Assembly: GCA_035512595.1 (NCBI GenBank)
Contig: DATKDU010000334.1
Span: 1 to 23,456, forward strand
From: DATKDU01 sp035512595
GTDB lineage: Bacteria > Planctomycetota > Planctomycetia > Pirellulales > Pirellulaceae
Direction of reading: 5' to 3'
DNA length: 23,456 bases
The first letter of the stretch is position 1. Each line of letters starts with the position of its first letter. Below the pieces are notes generated by a model. That model saw only the letters and a program-made list of their open reading frames with translations. It ran no database searches and was not told the origin of the DNA. Positions 16,049 to 21,930 of the stretch are shown piece after piece. Position numbers and translations under genes: made by a program.

Positions 16049-17250
16049 GGGGCGCTCGCGTGACACTCGGCCAAGTCCAAACCGTTCACGCGAATCCGGC
16101 CGGTCATTAGCTCGTCCAGCATCGCCGCGAACAGCTCCGCACAAAGTCCCTTTCGCCGTTCAGCAGCTTCGCGTGCTCTCTCTATCGTCGTGAAGGCATC
16201 GGCAATTTCCTGTTGCGCTGCAATATGGGGAACCGGCAGCGGATAGCTCCGTAGGAACGCGCACGTCAATGCGCCTTTCGTGGTTCCGCCGGCTTGACTC
16301 ACTTGGCGGAACCGCCCGTATTGCGTTTGGAGATAGAACAGCACGTATTCGGCCAAAAGACTTTGCGGCTCGTTTAGCCCGATGTACGCCAGGTGTTGAC
16401 TAATGCAGGTGTCAAACCGCACGAGCGCGGCGTTCCCCAACGTCTTCCCCTGCCCCGTGATGGCGACAAGCAAACTTCCAGCCTTCACGAGCGGCAAATG
16501 GCACTCTGACTTCGCCACTTCGGTAACGAATTCATCGGCCTCGTTGATTGTGGTTTCGTGAATCTTGGCACTCGTCAGCCAGGGGATCGTTCCGCCGTCC
16601 CAATACTCCGGTCGGTCTCGCTTCGGCGTCGATCCATTACCGATTCGCCCGACGTCGCCAAGAGGGACGATTTTCCACTGCTGCGCAGGGACTGGCCCGA
16701 TTTCGGTTTCCTGCTGTGGCTCGCCGCGCGTTCCTTCGGTGAACAGCTTGGCCATGAGGGCCGCTTTGAGTTCAGCGATCCGGTCGATGATGGCCTGCTG
16801 CGCCGCCACGGCCGCCTGCAACTTCCCCAGCACCGCCGCGATCGCTTGTTGCTCGTCACGATGCTTCGGGTAGCGCACCCGTTCCTTGTATGCTGCATCG
16901 CGATTTAGCCCGGGCACGGCCACGTCACCAAGAATTCGTTTCAGGTCAATATGGCGCAGAAGATAGTAGAGAAACGACAAATCGAGGTCCGTGTCGTGAG
17001 GTGCGACGTAAAACGTCGTATCGATCGGGCAAAATGGTCGCAACGAAAGATGCACGCTGCCGGCTGACCCCTTTCTGCCAACGATTACACCACCGGACTT
17101 CACAAATTCAGTGCTGTGACTTCCGACTACGCCGTTTGACCCGTACACCGGCACATCGCCTGGCTCCCGCTTACTCTCCGGCAGACTCCACCCATAGTTG
17201 AGAGTGACGACCTGCCCTAACTCGGTTCCGATCCAGTGGTTCTCGGTCAT
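16045..17250 (-). CDS. hsdS: Type I restriction-modification specificity subunit HsdS
   Basis: The 401-aa subunit recognises the two-part DNA target for both methylation and cleavage. It has two target recognition domains: TRD1 at residues about 1-125 (VPVYGSNGVVGSH, VGRKGSAGSV) and TRD2 at about 195-340 (GNGSTPKRDRPEYW, IPWLTSAKIH). Each is followed by a conserved coiled-coil spacer: DEQQAIAAVLGKLQAAVAAQ near 131-150 and QQEIADAFTTIERAREAAER near 344-365. TRD1 starts close to the N-terminus. The start overlaps the hsdM stop by ATGA and the stop overlaps the kinase start. The recognition sequence cannot be predicted from the protein alone. Confidence 0.95.
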   Translation of the reverse strand: MTENHWIGTELGQVVTLNYGWSLPESKREPGDVPVYGSNGVVGSHSTEFVKSGGVIVGRKGSAGSVHLSLRPFCPIDTTFYVAPHDTDLDLSFLYYLLRHIDLKRILGDVAVPGLNRDAAYKERVRYPKHRDEQQAIAAVLGKLQAAVAAQQAIIDRIAELKAALMAKLFTEGTRGEPQQETEIGPVPAQQWKIVPLGDVGRIGNGSTPKRDRPEYWDGGTIPWLTSAKIHETTINEADEFVTEVAKSECHLPLVKAGSLLVAITGQGKTLGNAALVRFDTCISQHLAYIGLNEPQSLLAEYVLFYLQTQYGRFRQVSQAGGTTKGALTCAFLRSYPLPVPHIAAQQEIADAFTTIERAREAAERRKGLCAELFAAMLDELMTGRIRVNGLDLAECHASAP

Positions 17251-18869
17251 ACTTGAAACTTGGCGAGTATTCGTTTTAGCATCGCTCTCGTTTGCGCAGC
17301 TTGTTCCTCAAGCGACTCCAAGTCGTCCAGAATTATTCGGATCGGTCGATGGTTAGCTCGCTCGCCCAAGTCGATGAACTGGGAAGGCGACAGGTTGTAG
17401 TCCTTCACCTTAGCTTCGTCCGTCGTGATGACCCGGCTGAACTTCTCGACTTCCTCCCATTTCAGGAACGTGTCGGCAATCCGGCGAATGCCGGCGTCGG
17501 GGATGTAGTTCTTGGGCTTCCCCTTGGCGAATTCGGCCGAGGCGTTGATGAGCATGATTCGCCCCCGGCGCTTTGCCGGCTTGGCCCGGTTCAGGAACAA
17601 GAGCAAGCCGGCGGCTGGCGTGTTGTAGAACAGATTTTCCGGGAGCAGGACGACCCCTTCCACGAGGTCCTTGTCCACGAACGCCGCCCGAATGTCCCGT
17701 TCCTTGTCGCTCGACTTGCTCCCCGATCCGCGCGACACCGCCCCCGTGTCGAGCACCACGCCGGCCCGGCCGCCGTCCGCCAGCGACGCGAACATGTGTT
17801 GCACCCATCCCCAATCTGCCGTGTTGGCGGTCGGGTAGCCGAACGTGAACCGCGCGAACGGATCTTCGTCGTAGAACTTCACGTCGTAGCCCTTCTGATT
17901 CCACATAGGATTGGCCACGAGCAAATTGAACTGCTTCAGCCCCGAACCATTCAGAAATTTGGGATTGCGGAGCGTGTCGCCGATGAGGATGTCCCCGTGC
18001 ATGTCGTGAATGGCCATGTTCATCTTGGCCATTGCGAATGTGACCGGGCTTTGCTCCTGACCCGATAGGTGCAAAGGCAAGTCATTGGCCGTATCGTGAT
18101 TCTCGCGGCAGACGATTTGCAGCTTCACCAGCAGCCCGGCCGAACCGCACGCCGGGTCGTAGGCCGTTTCGCCGGGCTGGGGGTTCAGGATGTAGGCCAG
18201 GATCATCCCGACTTCACGCGGCGTGTAGAACTCGCCGGCCGATTGCCCCTGCCCTTCAGCAAACTTCCGCAGGAGGTATTCGTAAGCACGCCCCAGCAGG
18301 TCCGGCTCGGCATCGTTCAGGCCAATCCGATGCCGGCTAATCACTTCGATGAGTGCCGACAGTTTTTCGTCGGCAATGATTCGCTCTCCCGACACCGTGG
18401 CGTTGAAGTCCACAATGTCGATGACCCCCTGGAGCGATTCATTTTCGTCGGCAATGCTCCGCACGGCGTCCGTCAGCCGTTGGCCAATGTCCCGCGTCAG
18501 CTTCCGCAGCGAGGGCCAGGTCGCATCGCGGGGGATGTAGAACCGGACCAGCCCGTGGTCCTGCGCTGCCATATCGGCCGCCGTCGCCACGTCCCCAAGC
18601 CCCTTGGCCGCCAGCCCCGCCAACTCGTCTTCGTACACGTCCGACAGCCGCTTCACGAAGATCAGCGGCAGGATGTAATCCTTGAATTTCGGCGCGTCCA
18701 TCGCCCCCCGAATCGCGCACGCCGCATCCCATAGCCAGCTTTCCAGCGTCGGCATATCCAGTTTCCTGCCGCTGGTCGGGGCCGCCGGCGCAGCGGCGCC
18801 CCCCGGTTTCCCGCGGGCCTTGCGCGCACGAGGGGCAGGAGCAACGGACACGGGCTTGCGTTTGGCCAT
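17247..18869 (-). CDS. hsdM: Type I restriction-modification DNA methyltransferase HsdM
   Basis: The 540-aa N6-adenine methyltransferase is first in the operon. Residues 1-38 are a basic, Ala/Pro-rich tail, after which the HsdM N-terminal helical domain begins (LESWLWDAACAIRGAMDAPK). The SAM-binding motif I is DPACGSAGL at 238-246, preceded by the conserved GEFYTPREV near 212-220. Catalytic motif IV reads ANPMW at 319-323 in place of the textbook NPPF/Y; I believe this variant occurs in one HsdM subgroup. A good promoter lies 38-74 bases before the ATG. There is no strong ribosome binding site. With hsdS, the kinase, the HIRAN gene, hsdR and the DUF45 gene it forms one operon. Confidence 0.95.
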   Translation of the reverse strand: MAKRKPVSVAPAPRARKARGKPGGAAAPAAPTSGRKLDMPTLESWLWDAACAIRGAMDAPKFKDYILPLIFVKRLSDVYEDELAGLAAKGLGDVATAADMAAQDHGLVRFYIPRDATWPSLRKLTRDIGQRLTDAVRSIADENESLQGVIDIVDFNATVSGERIIADEKLSALIEVISRHRIGLNDAEPDLLGRAYEYLLRKFAEGQGQSAGEFYTPREVGMILAYILNPQPGETAYDPACGSAGLLVKLQIVCRENHDTANDLPLHLSGQEQSPVTFAMAKMNMAIHDMHGDILIGDTLRNPKFLNGSGLKQFNLLVANPMWNQKGYDVKFYDEDPFARFTFGYPTANTADWGWVQHMFASLADGGRAGVVLDTGAVSRGSGSKSSDKERDIRAAFVDKDLVEGVVLLPENLFYNTPAAGLLLFLNRAKPAKRRGRIMLINASAEFAKGKPKNYIPDAGIRRIADTFLKWEEVEKFSRVITTDEAKVKDYNLSPSQFIDLGERANHRPIRIILDDLESLEEQAAQTRAMLKRILAKFQV

Positions 18870-18914
18870 TGGGGCGGAGCAACGGACGCGGGACGAGGAT
18901 CGGCGGGTGCCACG

Positions 18915-18943
18915 ATTATGCCCGCTCGCAGCGTCGGGTTCAA
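18915..18943 (-). promoter_or_regulatory. Promoter of the hsd operon
   Basis: On the minus strand, TTGAAC (18943-18938) is followed by exactly 17 bases and CATAAT (18920-18915), close to sigma-70 consensus. The predicted start of transcription is about 38 bases before the hsdM ATG. It is the only clear promoter seen for the six-gene operon. Confidence 0.7.
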
Positions 18944-19127
18944 TTCACTGCGGTAAAACACGGTCGTGCCGCGGAAACCGTGTCGATTGCGCGGACCTTG
19001 CGTACTGGCCGCCGATTGCGTCCGGCCGGAGCCTGGAAAATGCTCGACATGCTCCCCCCGGCGCATCAAAATGACACCGTCCGAAAGGAACAGTAAATGC
19101 CGTGCGTCGGCAGGCGGAAATCGGCCC

Positions 19128-20270
19128 ATGATTGACGATCAAGAGATTGCGCTGAACGGCCACACCTACCGCTGGCAATACAATGCGGACGAGCCCAGCC
19201 CGCAATTGTCTTGGAGGTGGGTCGATGTCAAATCGGACCTTGAACCGGGGACCGCCGTCCATTCGGAGCTAAACAGTTTGTTTCTCACGGACAGGGCGCC
19301 GGCGTTCGTCTCCCGCCTTGACTCCGGCGAGATTGCCCGGTTCCGAACGATTTTGCGGTCGATGGGTGCCAGCGGGCCGAAGGTCAATCGCATCTTGGGC
19401 CAAGCGGTCAGCGATCGGCAGAGCCCTGAGCACGCGGCCAACGAGCGGGCACGATCCAGAAGCGGCAGTGAAGCGGCGTCGCCATTCACCGACGGCGCGC
19501 TACGTGATTGGGCGTTTTCGGGCCGCTCCCTGCCGCCGTGGTTTCCCAAGATCGTGTCATTGTTCGGCAGCGGGCCATTTTGCCGGGACGACTTCGGAGC
19601 GTTTCTGCAACGCTTCGCCATTGCCGTTCGCCCCGCCGATTCGCAGACCACGGTTGTCATCATCGGCCGCACCCACTGGACCGAATCCGAAGTAGACCGG
19701 CTGATTGACGAGTACGAAGACGGTCCTCTACGCATCTACTCCCAGGAAATGTTCTTGGGGCACATGTTGGGCAACGACCCATTTGAGGCAGGAGAGGCAG
19801 TCCTAGACGCATTCAAGCGCGGGCATCCGGCGCTTGAGTTTGTCGCCGAAGGCTGGTCGGGATGGGTTCGCCCCTGGATTGCCGCTCGCGCCGGCCGCGG
19901 GGCGCGCGATGACATTGAGCAAGTGGAGATCAGCCCGCTGAAGAAACTCGGCTATGCCGTTGGGGCCAGTGGTCTATCGGTCGATCAGCGGAGCAGCATC
20001 CTGCGCCGCGCCTTCAAGGAAGACTTGCCCTTTGTGGACAGCGCAGCATACATGGAGAAGTGGGGGGAGCCCGACAGCTCGACCCGCTTGCGGCGGATCG
20101 CGGAGCATCTGGCGCGAAATTGCCGCTCGGCATCGGCCCGCGGCATGTGGACTGCGTTCGCCGACTGGTTTTACGATCTTGCTTGGCTCAAGGCGGAGTT
20201 TTACCACGGGCATCACCAGTTTGATTGGCCGGACGACTGCGTGAGGCAATCGCATAGCGCGGCATTATGA
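19128..20270 (+). CDS. Unrecognised 380-aa protein divergent from hsdM
   Basis: I cannot name this soluble protein. The N-terminal half (about 1-165) has no recognised motif. A middle block (about 172-235) reads TTVVIIGRTHWTESEVDRL, then LRIYSQEMFLGHML and DPFEAG. A C-terminal module (about 268-330) reads SPLKKLGYAVGASGLSVDQR, then LPFVDSAAYMEKWGEP and RLRRIAEHLA. I recall these two blocks in assorted proteins of defence-type islands, but cannot verify this here. I chose the ATG at 19128 because upstream in-frame starts (18966, 19071) add Cys/Arg-rich sequence without similarity to anything. The ribosome binding site is weak. It is divergent from hsdM, so both may be controlled from the 258-bp region between them. 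Confidence 0.75.
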   Translation: MIDDQEIALNGHTYRWQYNADEPSPQLSWRWVDVKSDLEPGTAVHSELNSLFLTDRAPAFVSRLDSGEIARFRTILRSMGASGPKVNRILGQAVSDRQSPEHAANERARSRSGSEAASPFTDGALRDWAFSGRSLPPWFPKIVSLFGSGPFCRDDFGAFLQRFAIAVRPADSQTTVVIIGRTHWTESEVDRLIDEYEDGPLRIYSQEMFLGHMLGNDPFEAGEAVLDAFKRGHPALEFVAEGWSGWVRPWIAARAGRGARDDIEQVEISPLKKLGYAVGASGLSVDQRSSILRRAFKEDLPFVDSAAYMEKWGEPDSSTRLRRIAEHLARNCRSASARGMWTAFADWFYDLAWLKAEFYHGHHQFDWPDDCVRQSHSAAL

Positions 20271-20880
20271 GATTGCCCATTTTCACACCCCGATTTCCGC
20301 AAAAACTCTCCAGGGCCAACGTGACGCTGATCTTGCCCCCCGTTGGGGACCCACTCCCAGGTCGCCGCATGACGGTACTTTAAGTCCTGATCTGGCCGGC
20401 AGCTTCGTGACCTCAGTGCGGACGCACTTCTAACAACGGACTAGGCTGCTGCACCGCAGCGTCTCGATAACCGAGTGACTCCCGCGAACTGTGAGTTTGG
20501 GCAAGGCGTGCGTCGCGCCTTCTGGTAACCTACGCAACCCATGTCGGGTCGATTGCTTCGTCCTGCGACACACGACTGTTGGCCGCGGACTCGCACTGCC
20601 TCGAGTTAGGACGCCGCTTCGTCAGTGTCCGCGCCTATCTTTGCCACCAGCGGGAGCGACAGCCCTACTGAACTAGGGCGCGCACGAGTTCCTTATCTTC
20701 ACAGGAATACTCACGTGGTTTTGGCGAGGGTGGTATGTCTACAGAAGTCCCTTTCGCAAGCCCTGGGGGTCTGGCTCAAATTCCCCCGCAATTGGGTCCC
20801 CCCACTGGCCAATTCAGCGTCTGGTCACTGCCGCCGGAGCGGTGGTGTTTTTGGCTGTCATCTCAATGGAGGGTGCAAAG
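20271..20880. other. 610-bp gene-free interval in the right arm
   Basis: I see no supported gene here; the open frames lack family similarity or sensible start signals. It holds the first copy of an imperfect hairpin repeat (20764-20803). It separates the restriction cargo from the DUF1580 gene and right-end structures. Confidence 0.5.
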
Positions 20881-21394
20881 ATGGCGATCGACGTGTTCTC
20901 GGAAAAAGTCATCTCCTTAAAGGAGGCTACTCGACGTCTGCCTCGCGGGCCTCGCAACAAGCGGCTGAACATCAGCACAATTTATCGCTGGAGTATTGGG
21001 GGTCTGCGGAGCCGAGACGGCATGGTTGTGCGATTGGAGACGGTCAAAGTCGGCGGCACGACTTGCACGAGCCAGGAGGCACTCCAGCGCTTCTTCGACC
21101 GCCTCTCGGGAAATCTGGCGGTGGTGACGCCCCCGACGCGAACGATGCGGCAACGGGAACTCGCCATTCGGCGAGCTGAGAAGTACCTGGAGAGTGAGGG
21201 GATGTAACGCCCGTGGAACGAGATCTCGCCCCGACCTTCACTGAAGAGTTGGAGCCCGGGGCGAGACTTTCTGCGTCAACAACCCAGTTTGACACCGCTG
21301 AATTGAGGATTTTCACGATGGGAGTATGCCAGCACACGGGAACCCGCGAAGCGTGGGGGGGCTGGCTCAAAATCCCCTCGCATTGGGGCCCCCC
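20764..21394. repeat. Imperfect hairpin repeats flanking the DUF1580 gene
   Basis: Copies at 20764-20803 and 21354-21394 share CTGGCTCAAA followed by a C-run, a central CGCA/GCAT part, TTGGG and six Cs, with 27 of 33 core bases identical. Each begins with a run of Gs that can pair with the closing C-run, giving a large stem-loop. They lie 77 bp before the start and 147 bp after the stop of the DUF1580 gene. Confidence 0.6.
20881..21207 (+). CDS. DUF1580-like small HTH protein
   Basis: The 108-aa protein resembles the DUF1580 family, which I know mainly from planctomycetes. The block VISLKEATRRLPR (residues about 10-22), then ISTIYRWSIGGL and VRLETVKVGG fits a helix-turn-helix with a wing, and TSQEALQRFF is typical of the family's second part. 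The ATG at 20881 has GGAGGG eight bases upstream, better than an ATG at 20842. Family members often occur near integrases, which suggests a role in recombination directionality or control of the element. In the circular form it would lie upstream of the right four-site array and read toward the integrase end. It is the second excisionase-like protein of the element, besides 7670-7909. Confidence 0.8.
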   Translation: MAIDVFSEKVISLKEATRRLPRGPRNKRLNISTIYRWSIGGLRSRDGMVVRLETVKVGGTTCTSQEALQRFFDRLSGNLAVVTPPTRTMRQRELAIRRAEKYLESEGM

Positions 21395-21476
21395 CTCGAC
21401 TGGCAGCGGGAAGGGCTTACTGCCGATCATGCGGGCCGGCAGGCGCGACCACGATGGGGAAAGCCGGCGGCCTGAC

Positions 21477-21560
21477 TCGCACATAGACGCTCAGCCGCGC
21501 CAAAGGTGCTCAGGCCCGTGGAGCTGAACATCTATGGCGATGTTGAGCACGTATGACTTC
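21477..21560. repeat. Right four-site array (two inverted pairs of 17-bp sites)
   Basis: Sites with core TGAGCRYSTATG lie on the minus strand at 21477-21493 and 21496-21512 and on the plus strand at 21525-21541 and 21544-21560. The spacings (19 bp in a pair, 12-bp centre, 84 bp overall) equal those at 5915-5998, although the sequences between sites differ. It lies outside genes, 268 bp from the att core. Confidence 0.85.
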
Positions 21561-21632
21561 GGCCGGACTCACTCGCCCCAAGCGGCGCTGCCGGGTCGCT
21601 CGACTCCCCGCCGCATTGCGCCGTGTCGCAGC

Positions 21633-21646
21633 AGGGCTGACGCCCT
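21633..21646. terminator. Small hairpin just after the displaced integrase stop
   Basis: AGGGC (21633-21637) pairs with GCCCT (21642-21646) around a 4-base loop, overlapping the stop codon TAG at 21647-21645 of the displaced integrase tail. It has no U-tract, so it may be a weak terminator or a dispersed repeat. Confidence 0.3.
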
Positions 21647-21828
21647 ACGATCGCACAGTGCCGATCATCGCCAGGATGGCGGCCCTGATCGCCTCAGGCA
21701 GCGTCGGCCAGGCTTCGACCACGGCTCTAAGACCGGAATCGGGGCAAACTGCTTCGGATTCTGCTTCGCAGGCACTTGGCCCGTCGTCGGAAGTGTTTAC
21801 ACGTGTGCCGCTTGCGTCAATTCTTAGT
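21645..21828 (-). other. Displaced 3' end of the integrase gene (joined only in the circle)
   Basis: On the minus strand an open frame runs through the right att core (GKVDDEGL) and on for about 60 codons to a TAG at 21645. Its phase relative to the core is the same as that of the integrase at the left end, so excision would fuse them into a 513-codon gene. The tail starts LRIDASGTRVNTSDDG and ends PTLPEAIRAAILAMIGTVRS. This ending looks to me like the C-terminus of planctomycete element integrases. It has no start codon of its own inside the element. Confidence 0.75.
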
Positions 21829-21851
21829 AGTCCCTCATCGTCCACTTTGCC
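21829..21851. other. attR core (right direct repeat)
   Basis: These bases are identical over 23 bp to 4232-4254 and end seven bases past the tRNA 3' end sequence. The flanks differ on both sides, so this is the exact extent of identity. The rest of the tRNA is absent here, as expected for attR. Confidence 0.95.
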
Positions 21852-21875
21852 AGCCCGCGAGGACGCAGCGGAATC

Positions 21876-21906
21876 TGCAGCGCCAGTGCAGCGCATTTTG
21901 CAGCGC
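21876..21906. repeat. Three TGCAGCGC repeats before selB
   Basis: TGCAGCGC occurs at 21876-21883, 21887-21894 and 21899-21906, spaced 11 and 12 bp, about one helical turn. They lie 25-55 bases before the selB ATG and belong to the original chromosome. They may be an operator or a chance GC-rich repeat. Confidence 0.45.
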
Positions 21907-21930
21907 TCCTAGCCGCCGTATATTGGCTGC

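Larger units (their letters stand above)
4232..21851. mobile_element. tRNA-Val-integrated element with Type I restriction cargo
   Basis: The element is bounded by identical 23-bp direct repeats, one in the 3' end of tRNA-Val and one just before selB. An integrase gene lies against the left repeat. Inside are a replication-type AAA ATPase, two small excisionase-like proteins, unrecognised cargo genes, and a complete Type I restriction-modification operon with extra genes. No conjugation genes are visible, so it is best called an integrative, possibly mobilisable or phage-satellite-like island. It is about 17.6 kb long. Both att repeats and the integrase core residues are intact, so excision is plausible. 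Confidence 0.92.

Noticed and set aside
18966..19127. Upstream extension of the 380-aa protein
   Set aside because: Cys/Arg-rich sequence without family features, overlapping the control region of the hsd operon; the ATG at 19128 is more sensible.
20625..21179. Open frame of 184 codons overlapping the DUF1580 gene
   Set aside because: Out-of-frame shadow over a gene with a clear ribosome binding site and family match.
21213..21527. Open frame of 104 codons after the DUF1580 gene
   Set aside because: It runs through the hairpin repeat and the four-site array, shows no family similarity and is probably non-coding structure.
21553..21912. Plus-strand open frame across the right att core
   Set aside because: It is antisense to the displaced integrase tail, crosses the element boundary and has no recognisable product.
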